Assembly (NCBI GenBank): GCA_021731695.1
Contig: JAKFWZ010000030.1
Coordinates: 1-47,346 of the forward strand
Reading direction: 5' to 3'
DNA length: 47,346 bases
From: Candidatus Daviesbacteria bacterium
GTDB taxonomy: Bacteria; Patescibacteriota; Microgenomatia; Daviesbacterales; UBA10151
The notes beneath the pieces are model-generated. The model had not been told where the DNA came from. It saw only the letters and a program-made list of their open reading frames with translations, and did no database searches. Position 1 is the first letter of the stretch, and each line of letters starts with the position of its first letter. Shown here one piece after another: positions 35,966 through 46,299 of the stretch. A program made the position numbers and the translations under genes.

Positions 35966-37921
35966 ATGGCTGAAGCACCGCTAAGTATTTTAAGAGGAAT
36001 TGATGAAAGGGCTAATGCCGCTTATGGAAGAGGGGGTGGAGCGCCAACGCCTGCCAGTCCTGATTTAACTGCCGGAGCTCCTGCAAGCCCGAGTGGTCCT
36101 AAAGAAAAAAATATTTTCGGAAAAACGTGGGAGAAAACTAAAGAGGGCGGGGGTTGGTTAGTAGATGCACTCTGGAAAAAAGAAGATGTCAGAGCGAGTC
36201 TTCTAACCGGAACAACGCTCTCACTGATTAGAGCTGGACTTAATTGGGGAACAGGAGGAATGGGGCTAGGTTTAAGTATTGGATTTGGTGCAGTTGGAGG
36301 AGGGATAAAAGCCGCGCAATCGGAAATTTACAGGCAGGCTACGGATAGAAAAGCGCAGCTTGAGGAAAAGGTGAGGTTAGCGCCCGTAACTGTTACAAAG
36401 GAAGATTCAGACAGATTAGATGAATTACGAGAAGCAAAGATATGGAGTATCAAGGCAAAATTCCGTGCCGCTGAAGATAAAAAACAGATTGCAAAAGCTG
36501 CATTCAGAGGTCTTTGGTGGGGAGCTGTTGGAGCGGCTATCGGAGTGGAGTTAAGTAAGTTCGATTTGGCAGGGCTTCTAAACGAACATAGAGATGCGCT
36601 TCTGCAAAGGCATGATGGTGCTAAGTTTGGCTTTTTGGCCGGAGGGTTGGCCGGTTCTACAGAAAGACTTGTTAAAGCAGTAAGACTGAAAAGCGGAGAG
36701 AAGTTTTCCTTTAAAAAGATGGGCGCTATTGTCGTAGGAAGTGCAGTGGCAGGTGCTCTATTGGGTGAAGGGATAGAGCAGGTAGTCAAGTCCGTAGGCA
36801 TAAAATTCCCCGGAACTGAAACACCCTCAGTCAAACCTGCAGATCAGCCTGTTGGGGTGACAGGATCCGGAGAAGCGGCAAAACCTGCAGTAGCTGCTCC
36901 TGCTGAAAAGCTTGGAGTTGTTGCACCTGCCGGCGGTGAGCAAGCTGCGGTTCCGGGTGCCGGACAAGTAGATTCTCCTCCCGGATCTATGGCTGAGGTA
37001 ATGCGTCCTGAAGCTAAGACCATGGTTAGTCCGGATGCAGATTTAGGTGCAAAAACTGAGGACCTAACGAAATTAAGAGATACGGAAGTGCATGCGTTAA
37101 CCGAGTATCGGGGGGCACAGGATTATGCAAAGGAATTATGGGGAGTGCTTAACGATCCTAATAATACTGAAAAATTAAATCCCTTCGATAATAATTTGCC
37201 ACCAGTTACAGAAGAGGGGGTTAAGGCAGCTGTTTATGATGCCAATATAAAACTATATGAACTTGATCAATCGGGTAGCCGGCTCGTTGATCATGCTTGG
37301 GAGATAAAAACTCCGGGGAATATGGATAGTTTAAATGCTACAGCGCAAAAAGAATTTGGAGAATATCAGGGGGCTCAGGCCTACGCCGATTCATTAAAAC
37401 CTGGCGATGTCGGAGCTAACGGAAATGTAATTAGTATTGAGGATGTTAGAGCTGCTCATGAAGAGGCCAAAAATCAATTTGAACAGGCACAAAGCGCAAT
37501 CAGGAATTCTGAATTAATTCAAAACTCAGATTCCAGACGTTGGGTTCCTCAGCTTCCGGAGGAGGTCAGGGGATTGCCAAATTTCTTTGATCAGGAAATA
37601 AGCGTTAAGCCCGGTTCGTCCTTTTGGGATTCATGGGACATAAAGCACGGCTATTTTGCGAGTGATTTAGAAGATGGCTGGATCAATCCGGCAAACGGTG
37701 TAACTCAGGAAGATGTGGTCAAAGGAATGATTAAGCAATTTGCTGAAGAAAACGGGCACCCCTTAGATAAAATTCCGGCCGGAACTATAAAACTAAGCGA
37801 TTTGGATTTAACAGACGAGCAAAAAGCTGCGATCAGAAAAGCGCTCGCTACAAATAGCGTCAGTAATTATCAGGATCAGGGAGTTAAAGCTTTTCGGACA
37901 GCGCTTAAAAGAGCAGCCTAA
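35966..37921 (+). CDS. large hypothetical protein (651 aa) with Gly-rich hydrophobic helices and an internal repeat
   Basis: GMGLGLSIGFGAVGGGIKAA, GAVGAAIGVEL, IVVGSAVAGALLGEGI; repeated YRGAQDYAKEL / YQGAQAYADSL. Confidence 0.75.
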   Translation: MAEAPLSILRGIDERANAAYGRGGGAPTPASPDLTAGAPASPSGPKEKNIFGKTWEKTKEGGGWLVDALWKKEDVRASLLTGTTLSLIRAGLNWGTGGMGLGLSIGFGAVGGGIKAAQSEIYRQATDRKAQLEEKVRLAPVTVTKEDSDRLDELREAKIWSIKAKFRAAEDKKQIAKAAFRGLWWGAVGAAIGVELSKFDLAGLLNEHRDALLQRHDGAKFGFLAGGLAGSTERLVKAVRLKSGEKFSFKKMGAIVVGSAVAGALLGEGIEQVVKSVGIKFPGTETPSVKPADQPVGVTGSGEAAKPAVAAPAEKLGVVAPAGGEQAAVPGAGQVDSPPGSMAEVMRPEAKTMVSPDADLGAKTEDLTKLRDTEVHALTEYRGAQDYAKELWGVLNDPNNTEKLNPFDNNLPPVTEEGVKAAVYDANIKLYELDQSGSRLVDHAWEIKTPGNMDSLNATAQKEFGEYQGAQAYADSLKPGDVGANGNVISIEDVRAAHEEAKNQFEQAQSAIRNSELIQNSDSRRWVPQLPEEVRGLPNFFDQEISVKPGSSFWDSWDIKHGYFASDLEDGWINPANGVTQEDVVKGMIKQFAEENGHPLDKIPAGTIKLSDLDLTDEQKAAIRKALATNSVSNYQDQGVKAFRTALKRAA

Positions 37922-37958
37922 GCTTGTATAGATTTTAAAAGCAGGGTAATATTAAATT

Positions 37959-38312
37959 ATGGATGCTCAAACAGATAAATTTTTAAATGATTTTGCAGAC
38001 AAAGCCTTAAACGGGCCGGGGTTTATTGCCTATGCCCCAAAGGAAAAAGAGGAATTTAAGCTAAAACTCCTAGAATATTTTAATGAATTAATTTTCGATA
38101 CTATGATCAGGAATTTAAATGATGCGCAACTTGAGGAACTAAATGCAATTGAAAATCTGGACAGCGAAGTGGCTCAGGAAAAAATTGCACTAATAAGCGC
38201 TTCAATCCCTGATTTCATTTTTATTTTGCAGGATAGGCTGGAAAAAGTATCGCAAGAAATTGCCATATCAGGTAAAATTCCTCAGGAACAAGCTCTCCCA
38301 CCTCAAGTTTAA
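37959..38312 (+). CDS. hypothetical helical protein (DUF5663-like candidate)
   Basis: 117 aa, ...ELIFDTMIRNLNDAQLEELNAI...ASIPDFIFILQDRLEKVSQEI. Confidence 0.6.
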   Translation: MDAQTDKFLNDFADKALNGPGFIAYAPKEKEEFKLKLLEYFNELIFDTMIRNLNDAQLEELNAIENLDSEVAQEKIALISASIPDFIFILQDRLEKVSQEIAISGKIPQEQALPPQV

Positions 38313-38369
38313 AGTTTTTATCATTCTTATATCTTTCCCAAGGTTGATCTAAAGAGTAGAATAAATTAT

Positions 38370-41300
38370 ATGTCCGGAGAATTAGGACCAGGCGGTCTGC
38401 CAACCTCAAAACCTACAGAGAATCCAATTACGCCTGTTGAGGGTCTGAGAACTCTTCCGTCAGCTGTTCTACTACCTGACCGTGCTCCGACTTTAGAATC
38501 TGCAATTCAACATATTTCCAGTCCAGTTTCCAGTCCGACTGAACCTTCCCCGGAAAAAGCAGCTCAAATAAGTGAAACCCGAACCCCAATAAAAGAGATG
38601 TTGGCATCAGGTGTTATTCCTGAAGTAAGGGGTGGAGCAACGGGCATGGATCCTGAGAAGTATGGAGAGAAGCTGGCTGAGACGAGTCAGGCTATTTTAA
38701 ATATGTTGCAGCACCAGGATTTTAGTAATCCGGATGTGAGACGTGCGTATGATGCTGAAACGTTGGAGTTTGCCGAAGAATACCAGAGATTAAATCCTCT
38801 ACCTCCACCTGAAGCACCACCGGTCATAGCACCTGAGCCAGCTCCTGAAGAACCTGAGGAAATAGATTTTCTGGGTGATTTGTTATCTGGAGCTGATACC
38901 GGTAAACATGGTGAACCTCACGGAGCTCATGAAGCTCATGAATCTCATGGAGCTCACCATGAAAGCGATGAAGAGCCTAATGATTTTAAACGGATAGAAA
39001 AAGAGCTTCATCATATAGGAACGGAACGTGTAGAAACGACTGATGCGGCCCGACGGCGAACGATTGAGCAAATAAGGTTGGAGTTGGATATGGAAAAGCT
39101 GGAAGCTAAAAAAGCTGAGCTTTTGAAAGGAAGAACGGAAGATAAATTAAAAAAAGACGAAAAAGAAGAACTAGAAAAAATTAATCAGGGGATCAATCAA
39201 GTTAAAACCGGCAAGGACAGTGATGGGAATGAAGTTGGAGGAAGCCTTGATGAGCTGGAAGCAGAATTTGGCTCGATTCTTGATCGTTTCAGAAATCAGG
39301 CAGCGGAGACAGAAAGAGGAAAAATAGCGGGCATGCAAAAGAGATGGGCGAAAAAAAAGGAAGAGGCTGCAGAAGCGAAGGATCCTACATTTGACTTAGA
39401 GTCGATCCCTGATCTTGATGAGGCTGACTTTAAAGCTAAATATGAAGCACCGCAGTATATTCCTGACGGACAGATAGTATTTACTGATGAGGAAAATACA
39501 GCTATTGGTCGTCTTGAGACTAGAGCCGTGGAGTTGGCTGAAGAGAAAGGAGAAACTATCGAGTTCTTAGCTTCTCCCGAAAGAGGTATTGAAATTGCCA
39601 AGGTTATTATGCATTGGGAAGGAATGCGAAAGGCGGGTTTGTATAAGGAGATAAACTGGGAGGAGTTAGATGAAGCATATGAGGATGAGATTATTTTTGT
39701 TGAAGCCGCAAGATTAATATCAAAGAGAGAGAGAGTCCTTTCGAGAAGCGCCCCTCCGAAAGAATTTGAGATTCGGGATGTTGATGTAAAAGAGCTTGAT
39801 AAGGTGCCGCCTCTTGAGACGCTTTACAAGCAGTTTTATTCCGGCGAGCCCCTTAGCCCGGAATTTTATAAAGATTTGGATGTTTATTTTGGGGAAGCAA
39901 AAGCCGCAGGAATGTTGCGTGATATGGAGCAAAGACTCACAACGGCTTACGGGCAGGTTGCTCAGGGTTTAGATGAGGGATTATCGGTAACTGAAATTTT
40001 ATCCGCTGGTTCCCAACAAGCACAACCAATACAGACAATATTGGAACCTACAAGAGCTACGGCTGCCGAATTTTTTGATATCAGACAAGATCGTGACAGT
40101 AACTTAAGCAGGCTTGTTGTTGGATTAGATGATGATAAGCGACTACGTGGGGTGTGGGATCTTTATCTTGATATAGCAATCAGAAGACTTAAAGAGGGTG
40201 CTCATATGGGCGATATAGATTATGCGGGAGACATGCATCGTAATTTTGAAAAAAATGAATTTAAACCTGATCCAAATCTAACTGAAACCCAGGAAAGGTA
40301 CTGGAGACCTTCGGCAGGAGGATGGTCGATCGATGTTACTGCGCGAACCCCTGCCCAATACGATATTGCAGCTGATACATATATCACTGATGTGCAGGCA
40401 CGTACATCGGATCCCTCAGAGGCATTTCAGGAAGGCACGCAATTTATTCAGCAGATTACCAGATCCACAGGACATCACACCCCGGAGTTTATTAAGGGAC
40501 TTCGGGAAGCAAAAGGTGGTGCCGAGGATAAAACAAACGAACAATTGGTTCAGGAGTTTTTAAAAGATTTAGCCACAAGAATACAGGCAAGGTTGGGTGT
40601 CAGGAGTGCTGATCACTCGAATGAACTTTATCACGGGGGTCAGTATAAACAGTCAATGGATTATATGGCCAAAGACGGAGAGGGTCCGAAGAGGTGGTTA
40701 GCGCTGATGCAGATTCCATATGTTGCTGAGGCTGTATGGAAACTTGAAAACGATCCGAGATTTGAAATGATTTATGCCATGTACGGTTCGCATGGACAAT
40801 TGGCTTCAGACACCGTAGCTCAACGAGGAAATGGAGTTGGGCTGCATAATCAGGTAATTAGTGTTCTGACTGAAGAGGTTATGGGTACCCGAATTGTGAA
40901 TGAAGCGTATAGGCAGGATGTAGCAAACGATATGTCTGAAGCGCAGTTTGCGAAGATGTTTGACGGGCTTTACGAATACGGAAAAATAAAGGTTGGTGGT
41001 TTTCAGGGGGATGCCAATATCAATGTCTATAAAAAATATGGTGACTTAGAGCCGGATCAACTAAGAGGAATACCGAAAGCTGACAGAGAGGCGTATAAGC
41101 TGGGTAGAGTTCAATACCTACTACAACCTGTAAATAGCCCCGGTGGCGGTGGAGGCCTTACTCATCATCAATTATCAAAAGAGGATAAAGCAGTATTAGC
41201 AAAGGCTGAAGCTCAGGTAGAAAAAGCTGTTGAAATCGCTTTGGAAATTGCCGGAGCAATGGGTGAAAAATCCAAGAGAGGTGGAGGAGTTGTAAAAGTG

Positions 41301-43631
41301 GGTAAGGAAATAAGTAATCCAAGAGACGGCGAACCAAAACACTATGATTTTGTAGCAATTCATCAGGGTGAGAAATTTGTTCAGATGGCCGAGTCGACTA
41401 CAGAAATAAAGTATGCCGATGATGCGGAATTTTGGAGAAAGGGAATTCCCGACAGGATGAAAGATGATCCAATAGGGAAGAAGATAATAGATTCTAATAG
41501 GAAAAAAGCAATTGAAACGAAGAAAGGAGTTCCTGATTTAGAGAATTTCAAAGCAAGATACAGGGCTGCGATGGTGGCGATTGCTCGCGACAAAGCGCTT
41601 GAGGAGTTTGCCGGTGTGGAGTGGATCTTGGGTAGGGATGGTAAACCGGATCACGTAATTACACCCGAAGAGAAGAAGATTATGAGTGCGAATCCGAGGG
41701 ATCTTAGTCCGGAACAAAGAATGAAATTATACGGAGATGATGAAAAGAAAATATTCGCACTTAATGCAGTCAGGATAGGCGGAAAGGGATTTGAGTCAAA
41801 GCTATACGAATATGAGTACCAGGGCAACAGGCTCATTCAGAAAGACGTGGTAAGGGTAAACAGGCCTCTGGATGTGTTTGACTTTGAAACAGGCGAAACA
41901 AGATCAGGATTTAAAGGGACATTGCTGGGTTATGACGAGAATGGTGTAAAAGTTACACTGAATTATGGTGCTGATGGTGTGCTGATGCTCGGGGATGTGT
42001 GGGATAAAGATGGTAGGGCTAAGTTGTATGACAGTCCTCCTGCTAGCCCTGGCTCCAAGGATCACCGCCAAAGAGTAAACTTCCATTTTAGTAAAGACAG
42101 CAGAGTTATTGAAAAAGAAATTACGGTTATTAATGCTGATACAGGAAATCGGGAGAAAAGAATTACTCTGGTTCAGCAGGCTGAAGCAGATTTCGCTTTG
42201 GCCAATAACCACCTCTTAGGTGATTGGACATCCCATACTTACTGGGGTTATCAGGAGGAGGATCGTCATATGATCCTTGCGCCTCAAAGCTTTGCGGAAG
42301 CAAGACAAATCCGGGATGGAACATTACGTCCTGAGGATGCGAGTATCTGGGGTCGTCAGTTATTGCTCCTTGATCCGACCCTGCTCCGTGTAATGAGATT
42401 CGCAGCCCCTGGTTCAAAGCAGGAAGATCATGAAAGAAAGCTGGCAATGGCTGCCGTTGAACACAAATACCAAAGCCATTGGAGAATTTCAAGAGAACTC
42501 CACCGTGCATTCTTCCCAACGCTTGCCACACCGGTAAGATTTAACGGACTTTATTACGGTTTGCAGGATTTTGGAGGATTCAGAAAAATGCTTGAATCCG
42601 CAAGAGCGCAAATCGGAGAGGATGAGGAGAGATTTTCAAGAAGAGGAAAAAGACTTACTCCTGATTTACATATTCCTTACGCCTCAGCTGCTGAGATGTG
42701 GGGTGTAGGTTCTCAGGGCGTTATGGGAGTAATGAGGTTATTGAATGCACCCCTTTATAAAGCTGTCGGGACGATGGCACTTGATAAGTTTGCCAATCAG
42801 GCCGAGGTAGCGGATAAGTTAAGATCGGCTCTGGTTGAGGGAAGGGATGGCAACGGAGGTTATCAGGAGTCGTTATTGCTTAAGCTGACCAATAATTCAG
42901 ATAAGGTTTCGGCGGAGCACAGAGGCGATATACCTGGATTTACAGAAGAGCAACTAAAAGCGCTACAAGAGGAGCTTCTAAGAACGGGAATAAAGCAGCA
43001 CTTAAAAAGACGTAGTTGGATGCGGGCAAAATCGGGCATTTCTTATGGTGAGATTGTAAATCAAAATAAATTTGCTTATACGCTGATAGAATCCCTTGGA
43101 AGATATGATAAGTATTTGAAGCTATTTCCTCTGATGGAAACATCAATCAGGAATGCTCCCGGAGCTTTTTGGTTTGCTCAGGATGAAAAAAGCGCTGTGG
43201 ATATATTTATTGAACCACCAAGCTCCGCATTTTACGATGGTCTCCAAACACAGCTGAGTACCGTGCCTTCCCGAAGTCTGAGTAGTAATTGGAATAAGAC
43301 ACAGTTTATGGCTTATAGCAACGAAGCCCGAAAGATACAGCGTGAAATAGAGAGGGAATTCACACTAAGATTAAATCTTGCTGATATTGATGATGCAGGT
43401 TCTCCTTTTACCGGTTCGGGGAGACATAGCGCCAAAATATTCCACGATACCTTTGGAGGGTTATTGGTGGATCAGGGTCCGAGAGGGGGAGGACAGCTCT
43501 ATAAGGGAGAGAGGTTCTTCTATGCAAGAATTTATGACAGATGGATGGAATATGATGAAAATGGTGAAGCTGTATTTAGTAAAACCGAGAATATGTGGGA
43601 CTTTATATTCGGTAAGTTAGTTCCAACATAA
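38370..43631 (+). CDS. giant hypothetical protein (1753 aa)
   Basis: Single uninterrupted ORF; His-rich tract near residue 180; no signal peptide; no recognised domain. Confidence 0.8.
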   Translation: MSGELGPGGLPTSKPTENPITPVEGLRTLPSAVLLPDRAPTLESAIQHISSPVSSPTEPSPEKAAQISETRTPIKEMLASGVIPEVRGGATGMDPEKYGEKLAETSQAILNMLQHQDFSNPDVRRAYDAETLEFAEEYQRLNPLPPPEAPPVIAPEPAPEEPEEIDFLGDLLSGADTGKHGEPHGAHEAHESHGAHHESDEEPNDFKRIEKELHHIGTERVETTDAARRRTIEQIRLELDMEKLEAKKAELLKGRTEDKLKKDEKEELEKINQGINQVKTGKDSDGNEVGGSLDELEAEFGSILDRFRNQAAETERGKIAGMQKRWAKKKEEAAEAKDPTFDLESIPDLDEADFKAKYEAPQYIPDGQIVFTDEENTAIGRLETRAVELAEEKGETIEFLASPERGIEIAKVIMHWEGMRKAGLYKEINWEELDEAYEDEIIFVEAARLISKRERVLSRSAPPKEFEIRDVDVKELDKVPPLETLYKQFYSGEPLSPEFYKDLDVYFGEAKAAGMLRDMEQRLTTAYGQVAQGLDEGLSVTEILSAGSQQAQPIQTILEPTRATAAEFFDIRQDRDSNLSRLVVGLDDDKRLRGVWDLYLDIAIRRLKEGAHMGDIDYAGDMHRNFEKNEFKPDPNLTETQERYWRPSAGGWSIDVTARTPAQYDIAADTYITDVQARTSDPSEAFQEGTQFIQQITRSTGHHTPEFIKGLREAKGGAEDKTNEQLVQEFLKDLATRIQARLGVRSADHSNELYHGGQYKQSMDYMAKDGEGPKRWLALMQIPYVAEAVWKLENDPRFEMIYAMYGSHGQLASDTVAQRGNGVGLHNQVISVLTEEVMGTRIVNEAYRQDVANDMSEAQFAKMFDGLYEYGKIKVGGFQGDANINVYKKYGDLEPDQLRGIPKADREAYKLGRVQYLLQPVNSPGGGGGLTHHQLSKEDKAVLAKAEAQVEKAVEIALEIAGAMGEKSKRGGGVVKVGKEISNPRDGEPKHYDFVAIHQGEKFVQMAESTTEIKYADDAEFWRKGIPDRMKDDPIGKKIIDSNRKKAIETKKGVPDLENFKARYRAAMVAIARDKALEEFAGVEWILGRDGKPDHVITPEEKKIMSANPRDLSPEQRMKLYGDDEKKIFALNAVRIGGKGFESKLYEYEYQGNRLIQKDVVRVNRPLDVFDFETGETRSGFKGTLLGYDENGVKVTLNYGADGVLMLGDVWDKDGRAKLYDSPPASPGSKDHRQRVNFHFSKDSRVIEKEITVINADTGNREKRITLVQQAEADFALANNHLLGDWTSHTYWGYQEEDRHMILAPQSFAEARQIRDGTLRPEDASIWGRQLLLLDPTLLRVMRFAAPGSKQEDHERKLAMAAVEHKYQSHWRISRELHRAFFPTLATPVRFNGLYYGLQDFGGFRKMLESARAQIGEDEERFSRRGKRLTPDLHIPYASAAEMWGVGSQGVMGVMRLLNAPLYKAVGTMALDKFANQAEVADKLRSALVEGRDGNGGYQESLLLKLTNNSDKVSAEHRGDIPGFTEEQLKALQEELLRTGIKQHLKRRSWMRAKSGISYGEIVNQNKFAYTLIESLGRYDKYLKLFPLMETSIRNAPGAFWFAQDEKSAVDIFIEPPSSAFYDGLQTQLSTVPSRSLSSNWNKTQFMAYSNEARKIQREIEREFTLRLNLADIDDAGSPFTGSGRHSAKIFHDTFGGLLVDQGPRGGGQLYKGERFFYARIYDRWMEYDENGEAVFSKTENMWDFIFGKLVPT

Positions 43632-43645
43632 AGGCCTACATAAGG

Positions 43646-43750
43646 CGAATTTATGACAGATGGATGGAATATGATGAAAATGGTCAGCCTGTATTTAGCA
43701 AAAGTGATAACATGTGGAATTCTGTATTAAGCAAACTGCTTCCGATATAG
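43646..43750 (+). pseudogene. orphan duplicate of the 3' tail of the 1753-aa gene
   Basis: RIYDRWMEYDENGQPVFSKSDNMWNSVLSKLLPI* versus gene tail RIYDRWMEYDENGEAVFSKTENMWDFIFGKLVPT* (43527-43631); identical length, out of frame with the upstream gene. Confidence 0.8.
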
Positions 43751-43786
43751 AGTAACTTCCTGAGTTTCAGAATAAAAAGATTTATT

Positions 43787-45790
43787 TTAAACGCCTGATG
43801 GATCTTTAGCTGCCTCTGGCTCGCTCGGTTTGCCGTCAGTTTTCTTTGGAGGTGGATTTTCTGGTTTCCATCTTTGTGGCTGAATGCCTCTAAATGAGGA
43901 TTTCGCCCATGCTTCGTTAAATTTGCTTGCCTGGCCTTGTCTAGGATTTGCCCGATACAGTTCATCTGATGTGCTATTCTCATCTGGTCTTCTGAAGAAG
44001 TATCTAAGCTTACCATCAGTACCTCTACCAACTTGCATGATATGTCCGGGATCATTTGTCAGTCTGCCAGTCTGGTTAGCAAAACCGCTTACGCCGCTTT
44101 GCACCTGACCCTGATATTTTTGCCCCTGTCCGATTGCGCCACCGACAGCACCGGCCAGTAAGGCACCTGCTTGTGATTGTTTGCCTACCGATTTACATAT
44201 CATGTCGGGTATTGAAGGAGTTGCGAGGAGCGCCCCAAAGGCAATAAGCAAATTTAGAAATCCTAAATCAAATCCTCCAAGCAGGGGAAAAGTGGCAGTG
44301 CCTGTGATAGATGATGCACCTGCTCCTATTTGAAAGAGAGGTTCAGCGCCGTTGCTCGTCTGGCCTTTAAGTATAAAAGCGACAAAATAGAAAACTGCGA
44401 ATACTGCCGGAAAGGCTAGAACATTGCAAAGCATGTTTTGAGCCCAATCCGTCATCATTTTTTGTCTGCCGGGGATTGAGGCTGCCAGAAAGAAGAAAGG
44501 TGAAGCAATAGTTAAAAAGATAATATTTAAAAAATTGCCGATTAATTTAAACAAAAGTTTAAACATTGTATAAATTAAAGCCAGCATGGCAGCGAACGAT
44601 AACACCATTGCAACCATCACCTGTGTACCGCTTGGATTCACAGGAGTGGCAGGTATTAAGGAAATGATAGTGGGAATTACAGCACCCCAAGCTTGTCCTT
44701 TTCCTCCCCAGAGCGAACCAAAAGGCAGGATAAACTGAACGGCCACCATGTTGGCGAAGATACCTATGGCTTCCTCCGGATCCAGTCCAAATTTGAAAGC
44801 GTCTAAGCCACCAATAAGTGGGAATTCACCACGATTAGGATCATCGAGATAAGGCCAGATTGTTCTCAGAGCCCCCACAATCTTATCCATTCCTAAAATT
44901 CCGGTATATCTGCTGAAAATAGTTAACACATTCGCTTCCTGTGTTGTAGGAGCAGTTCCTAGTATGCCGGGTTTGCTATTTTCATTAAGCGGCAGTTGAG
45001 TGGGAGTTGTGATTGATGGGTCGGCTAAGGCAAAATAATAACCAACTACATTAGTGCCAACGAAAGCCATATCTGAGATTAGTGAAGCTAAAAAGTAGCT
45101 GAAGGTGATCATGACAAGGCCGATCACAAGTCCAGGCAGAGCCATTTGAATGGTGACAACTGTTTGTGGATTTAATTTTTGACGAAACATGACCATAAAT
45201 CCAACAAGCACAAACACTAAAATCATTACCATATAAGCAATATTTCGGCTAACTTCCCAAAGGCTGAAAATAGGCGATAAAACTCCGCTTCCTGAGCCTG
45301 CAACCTGAGCATTTGCAGATTTAACCCCAATTTGCTCGCCAAAGTTAGCAATAAATTCTGTGCTGCTGACCGGTTGGGTATCGAGTAATACGCCAACCAT
45401 TGACATAGACATGCCTAAGAGTCCGTTATTCGTATCAGTGTTTGAGAGTACTGGGACAGATTGAATCATTCCTTGTGCATCACGGATCTGTTTGTATTCT
45501 AAACAGGGAGCCAGAGGAGATCGGCCGGCTAAAACACAGGACATTGCGTGAGAGAAGTTATAAATAGCCATGCTGGCATAGTGGGGGGATTGATCGGCAT
45601 AGTAAGGAGTAGGGAGTGAAGAGTGAGTAGTAAAGTCCAAACTGCCCGAAACTGTAGCCTCGTCACTCTTTTCTCTTTCCTGAATTGATGTTTGAGCAAA
45701 AGCCGGCCTTATTAAAAGAAGAGACAGTAAAGCGAAAATTAAAAGAAAGACTGATTTTAAGAATAGAGTTGAGCAGAGCCTATTGACCAT
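43787..45790 (-). CDS. VirB6/TrbL-like polytopic T4SS membrane protein
   Basis: Signal peptide; many TM helices; AQNMLCNVLAFPAVFAVFYFVAFIL; adjacent to pilin-like genes. Confidence 0.75.
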   Translation of the reverse strand: MVNRLCSTLFLKSVFLLIFALLSLLLIRPAFAQTSIQEREKSDEATVSGSLDFTTHSSLPTPYYADQSPHYASMAIYNFSHAMSCVLAGRSPLAPCLEYKQIRDAQGMIQSVPVLSNTDTNNGLLGMSMSMVGVLLDTQPVSSTEFIANFGEQIGVKSANAQVAGSGSGVLSPIFSLWEVSRNIAYMVMILVFVLVGFMVMFRQKLNPQTVVTIQMALPGLVIGLVMITFSYFLASLISDMAFVGTNVVGYYFALADPSITTPTQLPLNENSKPGILGTAPTTQEANVLTIFSRYTGILGMDKIVGALRTIWPYLDDPNRGEFPLIGGLDAFKFGLDPEEAIGIFANMVAVQFILPFGSLWGGKGQAWGAVIPTIISLIPATPVNPSGTQVMVAMVLSFAAMLALIYTMFKLLFKLIGNFLNIIFLTIASPFFFLAASIPGRQKMMTDWAQNMLCNVLAFPAVFAVFYFVAFILKGQTSNGAEPLFQIGAGASSITGTATFPLLGGFDLGFLNLLIAFGALLATPSIPDMICKSVGKQSQAGALLAGAVGGAIGQGQKYQGQVQSGVSGFANQTGRLTNDPGHIMQVGRGTDGKLRYFFRRPDENSTSDELYRANPRQGQASKFNEAWAKSSFRGIQPQRWKPENPPPKKTDGKPSEPEAAKDPSGV

Positions 45791-45866
45791 ATAGATTTGG
45801 CTAACTTAAAGATTAGTACAATTGGGGGGAAGTTTCAACAGAGGTTTTAAGCGCAAATACCTCTGT

Positions 45867-46247
45867 TTAGACACAGTAGGGAGGGAATCCGAGACAGAAT
45901 TCAGATACATTAAAGCCTGCGATCTCGCCAATTAAGCGAAGGGAAATATAGGCCAGTACCAAAAAGAAAATACCCATAAAAGCCCAGGTAACAGAACTCC
46001 ATGCTTCAGCCAGTGCTTTGGGTTCTCCGCCGGAAACGATAAAAAGCTTAATCGCGCTCCAAACAAGCCAAACTGTTAATGCCAAAAAGGCCACTGAAAC
46101 CGATAGATTAATAAGCCGGGTTATAACTTCCCGAACCTGAACTATTCCCGATGCTGGACAGGAGTCGTCTGTGCATTGGGCAAAAACAGGACTATTAAAA
46201 ACAAAAACAGAGAGAAGAACCAGAGAGAGTGTCAGGGTTTTGAGCAT
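45867..46247 (-). CDS. VirB2/TrbC-like pilin paralog (divergent)
   Basis: Signal peptide, two TM helices, LFIVSGGEPKALAEAWSSVTWAFMGIFFLVLAYISLRLIGEIAG. Confidence 0.7.
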   Translation of the reverse strand: MLKTLTLSLVLLSVFVFNSPVFAQCTDDSCPASGIVQVREVITRLINLSVSVAFLALTVWLVWSAIKLFIVSGGEPKALAEAWSSVTWAFMGIFFLVLAYISLRLIGEIAGFNVSEFCLGFPPYCV

Positions 46248-46299
46248 ATTTTAACAATAAACGATTGTTTAGTTAGATGCAATAAAAATATTAGACAGC

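Noticed and set aside
42163-42531. Antisense ORFs inside the 1753-aa gene (also 39296-39601, 41904-42212 and others)
   Set aside because: Antisense to a long convincing ORF; no homology-like features.
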